This document shows, piece by piece, positions 7,614 to 14,527 of a stretch of 34,017 bases of DNA. The number at the start of each line of letters is the position of its first letter. Position 1 is the stretch's first letter. The translations under genes and the position numbers were made by a program. The DNA is from JANQRA01 sp035550735 (GTDB lineage: Bacteria > Actinomycetota > Acidimicrobiia > Spongiisociales > ZC4RG35): the NCBI GenBank assembly GCA_035550735.1, contig DASZOM010000022.1, positions 1-34,017 on the forward strand, read 5' to 3'. Below the pieces are notes generated by a model. That model saw only the letters and a list, made by a program, of their open reading frames with translations. It was not told where the DNA came from and ran no database searches.

Positions 7614-8435
7614 ATGAAGACTTTTCTGCCCGAAATGACCTACGTGGAGGTCGTCGAAGCCATCGAGCGGGGCACTGTCGCCCTGCTTCCCATCGGCACC
7701 ATCGAGGGCAACGCCCCTCACATGCCCATGGGTTACGACTACCTGTTCGCCGACGCCGTCGCCGAGAGAGTGGCGGAAAGGACGGGATCGATCCGATTGC
7801 CCGGGATCGCCTACGGAGTATCCGAGCTCCTGTCGGGATTCCCCGGGACCGTCTACGTCACTCCGGAGATGCTCCAGAGCCAGGTCGAGTCGATCCTCCG
7901 GTCTCTCATCAAGCACGGATTCGAGCACATCCTCGTGATCAGCAATCACATCCCCAACCAACAACCGATCGAGAATGCCTGCAGGACGATCCGCGCCGAG
8001 TGCGGGGTCATCCCCGCCTCGACCTACCCGGGCATGCTGGCGAAGGCACTAGGTGGGGATATCTTCGACAACCCGGCCGAAATGGGACATGGGGCGGAGC
8101 CGGGCACTTCGATCATGCAGCACCTCACCCCCGACGCGATGCGGATGGATCTGCTCGAGCCGAATCGGAAGGTCGAAGGGGTGGCTGGGTTCCAATTCGC
8201 ATCGGCCTTTGCCGTCGTCCACGGCGAATCCGAGGTCAACTTCTATCTCGACCTCCACGACCTGACGCACAACGGCCAGATGGCCAACCCCGACAGCGCA
8301 ACTGCGGAGAAGGGTGCGCAGATCATGGATCGGATCGTCGAGTTCACCGCCTCTTTCGTGGAGCGATTCAGAGAGGTCGACACCAAAGCGATCGTCGCCG
8401 ACACGCCGGACCACTACGGCGGGAGAAACCCATGA
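7614..8435 (+). CDS. Divergent creatininase-family amidohydrolase
   Basis: A 273-residue creatininase-fold protein. The family hydrolyses cyclic amides or formamides at a two-metal centre (creatinine, formyl-aminopyrimidines, the mycofactocin peptide). Here the first motif reads PIGTIEGNAPHMPMGYD: Glu31, His36 and Asp42 match, but the usual EQH is EGN, so Asn33 replaces a metal-ligand His. The NGHGGN-type motif is SNHIPNQ, keeping His112, and the GHAG..ETS motif is GHGAEPGTS, keeping His159 but with Gly in place of the second Glu. The fold is secure, the metal site is altered, and creatinine is not assured as substrate. Start ATG follows CGGAG-like bases; a 43-nt gap separates it from the RraA gene, and the stop overlaps the next ATG. 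Confidence 0.82.
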   Translation: MKTFLPEMTYVEVVEAIERGTVALLPIGTIEGNAPHMPMGYDYLFADAVAERVAERTGSIRLPGIAYGVSELLSGFPGTVYVTPEMLQSQVESILRSLIKHGFEHILVISNHIPNQQPIENACRTIRAECGVIPASTYPGMLAKALGGDIFDNPAEMGHGAEPGTSIMQHLTPDAMRMDLLEPNRKVEGVAGFQFASAFAVVHGESEVNFYLDLHDLTHNGQMANPDSATAEKGAQIMDRIVEFTASFVERFREVDTKAIVADTPDHYGGRNP

Positions 8436-8650
8436 GCGAGACGCTCGAGTACCTGCGCAAGGTCCTGGAGGACAGGGGGATCACCCTGCCCGAGAAGAAC
8501 CTCGAATCGGCTGCGGCCACTCACGACAAGCTTCGACATGAGTTCGTCAAGCTGAACTCCGTGGAGCTCGGGTTCCTCCCTCCATACATCGAGCCTGCGA
8601 CGGCAGTTCGCTGGATCGAGTCCTATCAAGACCTGCAGGACGATGACTGA
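8432..8650 (+). CDS. 72-residue protein, possible GatC/AtzG-like amidase small subunit
   Basis: A small acidic, helical protein, MSETLEYLRKVLEDRGITL at the start and an ending rich in E and D, with no signal peptide or membrane segment. It starts at an ATG overlapping the creatininase stop (ATGA) and ends eight bases inside the amidase gene, so it is embedded in a tightly coupled gene string. Amidases of the GatA and AtzE type need a short helical partner (GatC, AtzG) of about 60-100 residues encoded next to them, with an N-terminal helical pair and an EPA-type C-terminal tail. This protein has the right size, position and an IEPATAVRW tail. Sequence similarity is too weak for certainty; it could be an unrelated small protein. 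Confidence 0.6.
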   Translation: MSETLEYLRKVLEDRGITLPEKNLESAAATHDKLRHEFVKLNSVELGFLPPYIEPATAVRWIESYQDLQDDD

Positions 8651-10130
8651 CCTTGCCGACCTGGGGGTAGCCGACCTCCTCGACGCCTACAGGCAACGCA
8701 CCGCGTCGCCGGTCGAGGCCGTGCTCGCCGTCCTGGGCAGGATCGACCGTCTCGAGCCGAAGGTCGGTGCCGTCCTCACCCTCTGTTGGGAACAGGCGCT
8801 GGAAGCAGCGAGGGATTCAGAGCAGCGATGGATGTCCGGCACAGTCAGGCGGATCGAGGGTGTCCCCTACGGCCTTAAGGACATCATCGAAACCGCGGGC
8901 ATCCGCACTACCGGTGGCTCGTTGATGTACGAGAACCACATTCCCGAGGAGGACGCCGCGGTGGCGCGGAGACTGCGAGAGGCGGGCGGGGTCCTGGTGG
9001 CGAAGCTCCAGACGTTCGAGTTCGCATCCGGTGCCAATGCGGTCACATCCAACCCTTGGGATCTACAGCGGACGGCTGCCGGCTCGTCCTCCGGCTCTGG
9101 AGCCGCAGTCGCCGCCCGCGAGCTGCCTCTGACCATCGGGACCGACACCGGCGGGTCGGTCGCGATTCCCGCCAGCTTCGTTGGCATCACCGGGCTGAAG
9201 CCGACGTTTGGCCGCGTGCCACGCAGCGGCGTGTTCCCGCTCTCATGGACACTCGACCACATCTGCCCCATGACCCGATCTGCCGAGGATGCGGCCATCG
9301 CAATGGAGGTGATCTCGGGGTCGGACGCCGCCGACCCATCGTCAGGACGGTCTCGCGTCCCACCATACGCCGATGGTCTCGAAATCGACCTGAACGAGGT
9401 GACCGTCGGCGTCCCCACCGACTGGTTCTTCGACATCATCAATCCTGCGGTCGCCGAGGCAACACACGATGCACTGCGGACCCTGGAATCGGCCGGGGCC
9501 AAGATCGAGGAGTTTCCCCTCCCCTCTTCTCACGTGGTCGATCTACACGCGATGGAGTTGACCATCATCAAGTCGGAGGCAGCGGCCCTGCACAAACCAC
9601 ATCTCGAGCGATTCGAGAAGCTGGGCCCCGAGTTCCAGCAGGTGATCTCTCGGGCTCAGTTCCACAACGCCGCCGACTATCTGAATGCGCTTCGGGCCCG
9701 GCACCTGGTGCAACTGGACTTCGAGAAGGCATTCGCCACGGCAGACGTGGTGCTCACACCAGGGGCGATCACCGTTGCCCCCCGCCACGACCATCTCAAG
9801 GCAGATCTCGGTGACAGCGAGCGGCCGTGGGTCGACGTCGTCTCCCGAACCACCGCCATCTTCAACATGACCGGCCTCCCGAGCGCGAGCATCCCGTCCG
9901 GCTTCTCCGATGACCTGCCTGTCGGGATTCAGATCGCCGGACGCCCGTACGACGAGAAGCGGGTCCTGGCGGTCGCCCATGCCTTCCAGGACCTGACCGA
10001 GCATCACCTGGCAGTACCGCCTCTCGTGGCTAACGACTCGGCGGGTGATCACGAGCCCTGGACTCCCGAGAGCCGCACGACGCCCGAGCAACTGCCGGTC
10101 GTGACCAGGACCTTGGACTCGACGTGGTAA
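8643..10130 (+). CDS. Amidase signature (AS) family amidase
   Basis: A 495-residue AS-family amidohydrolase. The Ser-cisSer-Lys triad is visible: Lys79 in GVPYGLKDIIE, the cis-Ser in AAGSSSGSGAA (residues 145-155), and the nucleophile Ser172 in GTDTGGSVAIPASF. The later TPGAITVAP and NMTGLPSASIPSGF segments, then DLPVGIQIAGRPYDE, match the family. The usual C-terminus is followed by about 50 extra, low-complexity residues (EPWTPESRTTPEQLPVV). The family hydrolyses amides to carboxylate and ammonia and includes GatA, AtzE and many catabolic amidases. The ATG at 8643 lies within the end of the 72-residue gene, whose product may be its partner. It probably releases nitrogen from the imported substrate or an intermediate. 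Confidence 0.93.
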   Translation: MTDLADLGVADLLDAYRQRTASPVEAVLAVLGRIDRLEPKVGAVLTLCWEQALEAARDSEQRWMSGTVRRIEGVPYGLKDIIETAGIRTTGGSLMYENHIPEEDAAVARRLREAGGVLVAKLQTFEFASGANAVTSNPWDLQRTAAGSSSGSGAAVAARELPLTIGTDTGGSVAIPASFVGITGLKPTFGRVPRSGVFPLSWTLDHICPMTRSAEDAAIAMEVISGSDAADPSSGRSRVPPYADGLEIDLNEVTVGVPTDWFFDIINPAVAEATHDALRTLESAGAKIEEFPLPSSHVVDLHAMELTIIKSEAAALHKPHLERFEKLGPEFQQVISRAQFHNAADYLNALRARHLVQLDFEKAFATADVVLTPGAITVAPRHDHLKADLGDSERPWVDVVSRTTAIFNMTGLPSASIPSGFSDDLPVGIQIAGRPYDEKRVLAVAHAFQDLTEHHLAVPPLVANDSAGDHEPWTPESRTTPEQLPVVTRTLDSTW

Positions 10131-11764
10131 CCGCGACCGGCGGTGTCGTCACCTCCGTCGAGCCCTATGCCGACGAGGCCGGAGCGGAGATGCTCCGCCG
10201 GGGCGGGAATGCTGCGGACGCCGCCATCGCCACCGCGTTCGCACAAGGGGTCGTCGATCCCATCTATTGCGGCATCGGAGGGGGGTTCCACGGCCTGTTC
10301 CGTGACGCCCTGGGCGGGGAGGTCGCGGTGGTCAACGCCGGAGGGAGGGCTCCGGCCGCAGCGCGGGCCGACATGTGGAACGTCACTGGCCGCTGGGGCG
10401 CCATATGGACCGTGGAAGGCGCCCTGAACCGATTCGGATATCAGGCATCCATGATCCCCGGGTTCGTCGCCGGGGCATGGGCTGCCTACCAGCGGTTCGG
10501 CTCGGGAAACGTGACGTGGAAGGATCTGATCGCCCCATCCATCGCACTCGCCGCCGACGGCTTCAAGGTCTACCCGTATCTCTACCGCCTCTGGATGCCC
10601 GCGACCGACAGGATGCGCAACTTCCTCGAGAGTGACGATGGTCCGACCGTGCTGTCCCAGAACGAGGAGTGCGCGCGGATCTACCTGAAAGAGGACGGCG
10701 CGGTGTACCGGATCGGAGAGACGCTGGTCCAGACCGACTACGCCCGCACGCTTGAGCGCATCGCAGCGAACGGCGCCGAGGAGTTCTACAAGGGCGAGAC
10801 GGCCGATCTGATGGCTGCCGACTTCGCCTCCAATGGCGGGCTGATCAGCCAGGAGGACCTTGCCGGGTACCAGGCGGAGGTGATCAAACCGTTGCGGACC
10901 GAGTTTCGGGGCATGGAGGTGTTCACCGAGCCCCCACCGACAGTCGGACCGGTGACAGCCCAGATCCTCAACATCATCGACGGAGTCGACCTCGCCGGTC
11001 TGGGCTGGAACTCCCCCGAGTACCTCGCATGGTTGGCACAGGCCATGCACATCGGGTTCCGGGACCGGATGAGCCTTCTCGGTGACCCCGACTTCGTGGA
11101 TGTTCCCCTCGACCGGCTGCTCTCGTCCGAGTACGCAGCCGAGGTCCGGGAGTCGATCGAACGAGGCCTCGACAAGTCGGGATCCCACGCGTCGGATCCG
11201 CTTCCCCTGGCAGAGACCACTCATGCCAGCGCGATGGATGCTTTCGGTAACGCAGCCGCGATCACACACTCGCTGGGCATGTCGTCGGGGGTCGTCACCC
11301 CGGGCCTTGGCTTCCAGCACAACTGCCACATGATCATGTTCGACCCCACCCCAGGGAACCGAAATTCGATCGCACCCGGCAAACGGCCAATCACGGGAGG
11401 CGGGCCGGTCCTCTTCCAGCGCAACTCCCAACCGTGGCTGCTGATCGGCTCACCAGCGGGAGCACGCAAGGTGACCGCCCTCACCCAGGCGACCTTGAAC
11501 ATGCTCGACTTCGGGATGGGCCCCCAGGAGGCGGTGTCGGTCGACCGCATCCACGTCGAGGACGAACCCGGGGTGGTCATCGTGGAACCGCATTTCGACC
11601 CGGACACGCTCATGGGTCTGGCCGACCTGGGCTTCGATGTCCGGTTCGAGTGGTACACGGCCCGCTTGGGCGCCGTGGAGCGGACCGAGACCGGAAAGCT
11701 CCGTGGCGGGACGGACCCCCGCGGTGGACGCGGGTTGAAAGTCGTCGAAGGAGGACGGTCATGA
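10124..11764 (+). CDS. Gamma-glutamyltransferase family protein
   Basis: A 546-residue Ntn-hydrolase of the gamma-glutamyltransferase family. The N-terminal part has GGVVTSVEPYADEAG, GGNAADAAIA and CGIGGGFHGLF; the autoprocessing site is ETTHASAMD with Thr365 as the expected new N-terminal nucleophile of the small subunit, followed by GNAAAITHSLG and PGKRPITGGGPVL. There is no signal peptide, so it acts in the cytoplasm, unlike secreted GGTs. The GTG start at 10124 overlaps the amidase stop. Members cleave gamma-glutamyl amides or acylate with them; some act on cephalosporin side chains. Here it may hydrolyse a gamma-glutamyl intermediate or a related acylamide. The C-terminus ends RGGTDPRGGRG, which is close to usual for the family. 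Confidence 0.9.
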   Translation: MVTATGGVVTSVEPYADEAGAEMLRRGGNAADAAIATAFAQGVVDPIYCGIGGGFHGLFRDALGGEVAVVNAGGRAPAAARADMWNVTGRWGAIWTVEGALNRFGYQASMIPGFVAGAWAAYQRFGSGNVTWKDLIAPSIALAADGFKVYPYLYRLWMPATDRMRNFLESDDGPTVLSQNEECARIYLKEDGAVYRIGETLVQTDYARTLERIAANGAEEFYKGETADLMAADFASNGGLISQEDLAGYQAEVIKPLRTEFRGMEVFTEPPPTVGPVTAQILNIIDGVDLAGLGWNSPEYLAWLAQAMHIGFRDRMSLLGDPDFVDVPLDRLLSSEYAAEVRESIERGLDKSGSHASDPLPLAETTHASAMDAFGNAAAITHSLGMSSGVVTPGLGFQHNCHMIMFDPTPGNRNSIAPGKRPITGGGPVLFQRNSQPWLLIGSPAGARKVTALTQATLNMLDFGMGPQEAVSVDRIHVEDEPGVVIVEPHFDPDTLMGLADLGFDVRFEWYTARLGAVERTETGKLRGGTDPRGGRGLKVVEGGRS

Positions 11765-12441
11765 AGGTCGGATACCGCATGTTCGAAGAGGTCGAGAGGC
11801 CATCGCCGGAGGTCATCGATCGAATCCGCTCCTATCGCAGCTGCGACTTATCGGATGCGATGAACAGGACTCAGACCTTGAATGGGATCAAGCCGATCTA
11901 CACGCCCATCGAGCGGGTCGTGGGACCGGCGGTGACCGTCAATTCGGTGGTCCCCTCGATCGACGCAGGCAAGATGGCGCTGGCGACCTCCCAGCCCGGA
12001 GACGTCCTGATGGTGACCGCGCCATTCTCGACGGGACACGCGGTATGGGGGGGAAACCTCGCCTTCGGCACCAAGTCGAGGGGCATCGCCGGGCTGATCG
12101 TGGATGGGTCGGTGCGGGATGTCGCCGAGATACGCAATGTCGGCCTGCCCACGTTCGCCCGGGACATCGCCACCGCCGCGGCCCCGATCCACGCCCCTCA
12201 GGGCGAGGTCAACGTCGCCATCGCGTGCGGAGGAGTCGTGGTGTTCCCCGGTGACATCGTCGTGGCCGACGAGGACGGGATCGTCGTGCTGCCACCGGCT
12301 CACATCGACCAGATACTCGAGGACGCCGACGCTGTGCTCGGCAAGGCACACAGCGTCCAGGAGATCCTCTCCCAGGGCGAAATCACCAACCTGGAGGGGA
12401 TTCGCAGTCGATACAGGGAGGAGGGATTCGGCAGTGACTGA
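11761..12441 (+). CDS. RraA-like aldolase/decarboxylase family protein (second copy)
   Basis: A 226-residue RraA-fold protein, only distantly similar to the first copy. It has an N-terminal helix (SPEVIDRIRSYRSCDLSDAMNRTQ), the conserved GPAVTV strand, GDVLMVT, and GLIVDGSVRD with Arg119-Asp120 as the likely catalytic pair, then CGGVVVFPGDIVVADEDGIVVLPP. It is closer than the first copy to hydroxymethyl-oxoglutarate aldolases in having a complete N-terminal part. The ATG at 11761 overlaps the GGT stop, and the stop lies just after the GTG of the ATPase gene. Two divergent RraA proteins in one operon could mean two aldol or decarboxylation steps, or a catalytic and a non-catalytic partner in a mixed oligomer. 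Confidence 0.88.
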   Translation: MKVGYRMFEEVERPSPEVIDRIRSYRSCDLSDAMNRTQTLNGIKPIYTPIERVVGPAVTVNSVVPSIDAGKMALATSQPGDVLMVTAPFSTGHAVWGGNLAFGTKSRGIAGLIVDGSVRDVAEIRNVGLPTFARDIATAAAPIHAPQGEVNVAIACGGVVVFPGDIVVADEDGIVVLPPAHIDQILEDADAVLGKAHSVQEILSQGEITNLEGIRSRYREEGFGSD

Positions 12442-13210
12442 CCGCCGATACGGGACGGTGCTCGAGGTACGGGAGCTGTCCAAGGCTTACGGTGCAGTGC
12501 GCGCCCTCAGGGAAGTCAGCTTCGAGCTCGAGGCCGGCAGTGTCTTGGGCCTGATCGGGGACAACGGGGCCGGCAAGACCACCCTGGTGAAGTGCATCTC
12601 GGGGGTGCTGGGCCCGGACGAGGGACAGATCCTCGTCGACGGTGAGGAAATCGTTCACGGAGACCCCGACGCCGCTCGACGGGCCGGCATCGAGACGGTC
12701 TACCAGGACCTGATGCTCGTCCCACCACTGGACATAGCGACCAATCTCTTCCTGGGACGCGAGATCATCTCGAAGAAGCCGTTGCTCAGGTCGATCGGAT
12801 GGCTGGACAAGAAGCCGATGTATCAGGAGGCTGAGAAGATCCTGAAGAGGCTCAAGATCCACATACCTTCGATCAACGAGTCGGTGGAGAACCTGTCCGG
12901 AGGTCAGCGACAGTCGGTCGCCGTTGGGCGAGCCGCGGCATGGGGCCGGCACATCGTGTTGATGGACGAGCCCGTCGCCGCCCTCGGAGTCCAGCAGTCC
13001 GCCGTGGTCCTCGAGCTGGTTCGCACCCTCGCCTCACAAGGCGTCGCAGTGATGATCATCAGCCACAACATGCAGCAGGTTCTCGACGTCTGCGACGAGG
13101 TCCTGGTCATGAGACACGGCGAGAACGTCGGCAAGTTCCCCATCGAAGGCGTCGACGCCGCCTACCTGGTGAGCCTGATGACAGGAGCCACCAGCCACCA
13201 CGTCGCCTGA
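12434..13210 (+). CDS. CUT2-type ABC transporter ATPase, single nucleotide-binding domain
   Basis: A 258-residue ATPase with Walker A GDNGAGKTT (residues 42-50), Q-loop VYQD, signature LSGGQ (154-158), Walker B IVLMDEP (174-180) and H-loop His211. It is the last gene of the operon and powers the importer whose binding protein and permease lie 5.5 kb upstream. Typical ribose-type ATPases carry two such domains in about 500 residues; this one has a single domain, like FrcA- or XylG-like short forms, so it should dimerise. The N-terminal loop GDNGAGK and the signature region match the sugar-importer family, not peptide importers. The GTG at 12434 overlaps the upstream gene. A terminator-like repeat follows within 16 bases. 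Confidence 0.9.
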   Translation: MTDRRYGTVLEVRELSKAYGAVRALREVSFELEAGSVLGLIGDNGAGKTTLVKCISGVLGPDEGQILVDGEEIVHGDPDAARRAGIETVYQDLMLVPPLDIATNLFLGREIISKKPLLRSIGWLDKKPMYQEAEKILKRLKIHIPSINESVENLSGGQRQSVAVGRAAAWGRHIVLMDEPVAALGVQQSAVVLELVRTLASQGVAVMIISHNMQQVLDVCDEVLVMRHGENVGKFPIEGVDAAYLVSLMTGATSHHVA

Positions 13211-13225
13211 GCGCTTTAAGGCTTA

Positions 13226-13273
13226 CCTAATGCTCCACGGCCCACTATTGGGCTTTTCGACGTTTCATTAGGC
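13226..13273 (+). repeat. 48-nt repeat, copy 2, with nested inverted repeats and terminator-like hairpin
   Basis: Same sequence as 3814-3861 apart from C at 13258. Outer arms CCTAATG (13226-13232) and CATTAGG (13266-13272) enclose the hairpin GCCCA-CTAT-TGGGC (13240-13253) and TTTT (13254-13257). It begins 15 bases after the ATPase stop and separates this operon from the convergent - strand genes. The flanks of the two copies differ, so the similarity stops at the repeat edges. Confidence 0.85.
13240..13257 (+). terminator. Putative rho-independent terminator of the CUT2 operon
   Basis: A GCCCA/TGGGC stem with a four-base loop and four T residues stands 30 bases past the ATPase stop, at the expected operon end and facing the convergent cupin gene. 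The T run is only on the + strand side, so it would not stop - strand transcripts in the same way. Confidence 0.5.
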
Positions 13274-13290
13274 CCGACCACCACAGATGG

Positions 13291-13752
13291 TCACCCGGCG
13301 GGCTGGTCTCCCAAGAGCAGTTCCAGCCCGTAACGACCGGCAGTCCCGATGATCTCATCCATGTCCGGCTCCCCTTCCCTGGCGAAGATGTCGGCCGCCT
13401 CGGCGAAGAACATCTCGAATCCGGAAGGCGTGGTGATGACCCAGTGGCGACTCGGTGTGTCACCGTCGTTGCGATAGGTGTGCACCGACTCCCGAGGGAG
13501 GTAAACCGCCCCGCCCGGCCTGACCACCGCCCACTCGCCATTGCTGAAGTAGTTGATGGTGCCCTCGACCACCAGGAACAACTCGTCCTCGTTGTGGTGG
13601 AGATGGGGTGGAGGGCCCACGCCAGGTGGCGTCATAGCCGACATGACGGTGAGCGATCCACCGGTTTGCTCCCCGTCGAGCACCACGGACAGCACCTCGC
13701 CGAAGGCATGGAGATCACGTCCCTGACCTGGCTGTACGACCACGGGTTCCAT
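13291..13752 (-). CDS. Cupin domain protein
   Basis: A 153-residue single-domain cupin. The first cupin motif is PHLHHNEDELFLVVEG (His50, His52, Glu57 as likely metal ligands) and the second is PGGAVYLPRESVHTYRN with His91. The strand pattern and length suit a small metal-binding beta-barrel that could be a dioxygenase, isomerase or storage-type cupin; the reaction cannot be told. I chose the ATG at 13752 because AAAGGAG lies just before it on the - strand; upstream in-frame codons give a 13-residue tail without support. It is the last gene in the - strand run and converges on the CUT2 operon. Confidence 0.85.
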   Translation of the reverse strand: MEPVVVQPGQGRDLHAFGEVLSVVLDGEQTGGSLTVMSAMTPPGVGPPPHLHHNEDELFLVVEGTINYFSNGEWAVVRPGGAVYLPRESVHTYRNDGDTPSRHWVITTPSGFEMFFAEAADIFAREGEPDMDEIIGTAGRYGLELLLGDQPAG

Positions 13753-13775
13753 GTGGTCTCCTTTCCGTTGGACCC

Positions 13776-13810
13776 GGGCGACCCTAACCAAGCCGGAGGA
13801 AGGGTCGCCC
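13776..13810 (-). promoter_or_regulatory. Hairpin between the carbonic anhydrase and the cupin gene
   Basis: Perfect 10-bp arms GGGCGACCCT (13776-13785) and AGGGTCGCCC (13801-13810) with a 15-base loop fill much of the 99-bp gap. No T run follows on the - strand. It may be an actinobacterial terminator without a U tract for the carbonic anhydrase transcript, or a processing or attenuation signal 24 bases before the cupin start. Confidence 0.5.
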
Positions 13811-13851
13811 CCGCCCCGTTCTCGCGGAGCAGGGACGACCCTCAGCTCGGG

Positions 13852-14346
13852 TTACGCCGCGATCTCCTCGAGTCGTCCGGAGTCGACGTCGTAGACGAAC
13901 CCCCGGATGTTCGACTTCTCCCTGAGGAACGGGCTCGATTGCAGCCTGGCGATCGACTGACGGACGTCCTGACCTGGGTCGGGGAACGCCTCCAAGGAGA
14001 ACGCCGGGCGCTGTCCGATCTCCTCGGCGATCGCCGCCTTCACCTCGTCGTCACTGAAGGTGAGCATGCCGCAATCCGTGTGGTGGATGAGCACGATTTC
14101 CTCAGTGCCGAGCAGGCGCTGGGAGATGACCAGGCTGCGGATGGCGTCCTCGGTCACCACCCCACCGGCGTTCCGGATGACATGGGCCTCACCCAAGCCG
14201 AGGCCGAGCAGGTCGTAGACGTCGATCCGGGCGTCCATGCAGGCGAGGACTGCCACTCGTTTGCTCGGTGGCATCGGGAGCCCACCCCGGTCGAAGGCGG
14301 TGGCGTAGGCCACGTTGTTCTCGATCAGTGTTTCGGTTACGGACAT
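13852..14346 (-). CDS. Beta-class carbonic anhydrase
   Basis: A 164-residue zinc enzyme that interconverts CO2 and bicarbonate in the cytoplasm. Zinc ligands are Cys36 in CMDARID (with the Asp38-Arg40 dyad), His89 and Cys92 in HHTDC. The sequence MPPSKRVAVLACMDARIDVYDLLGLG, then HVIRNAGGVVTEDAIRSL, closely follows the short actinobacterial type such as mycobacterial CanA. The ATG at 14346 has no clear Shine-Dalgarno. A 181-bp region between it and the upstream alpha-hydroxy-acid oxidase gene holds a structured element that may control it. A link to nearby metabolism could be handling CO2 released by decarboxylases, but that is speculation. Confidence 0.95.
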   Translation of the reverse strand: MSVTETLIENNVAYATAFDRGGLPMPPSKRVAVLACMDARIDVYDLLGLGLGEAHVIRNAGGVVTEDAIRSLVISQRLLGTEEIVLIHHTDCGMLTFSDDEVKAAIAEEIGQRPAFSLEAFPDPGQDVRQSIARLQSSPFLREKSNIRGFVYDVDSGRLEEIAA

Positions 14347-14405
14347 GTCTCACTCGCAATCTGTCGATGGGAACGTCGAACGACGCCGTGGAAATAGAGT
14401 CGGAT

Positions 14406-14477
14406 GCTCTCGGGCGGTGGCGTCGTTGCAGCGCTGGCGGTGTCAAGCGTTGGCGCTCGGGCGAGCCGCCCGAGAGC
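14406..14477 (-). promoter_or_regulatory. Candidate attenuator or structured leader upstream of the carbonic anhydrase
   Basis: Segments on the + strand: A GCTCTCGGGCGG (14406-14417), B CTCGGGCG (14456-14463), C CCGCCCGAGAGC (14466-14477). C can pair with A over 12 bp across a 48-base loop, or with B over 8 bp with a 3-base loop, but not with both. On the - strand the element lies after the oxidase stop (14528) and 59 bases before the carbonic anhydrase start. Further inner pairing AGCGC/GCGCT and a 9-of-10 direct repeat (AGCGCTGGCG, AGCGTTGGCG) are inside the loop. It may be a bidirectional terminator, an attenuator or a small RNA. Confidence 0.5.
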
Positions 14478-14527
14478 CGTTACAGGTGCAGGTGAGAGGT
14501 CGAGATGCGGGGCGCGCCAGCCGACGC

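Noticed and set aside
13444..14397. 317-residue + strand frame over the cupin and carbonic anhydrase
   Set aside because: It is the complement of two recognised genes and has no family features.
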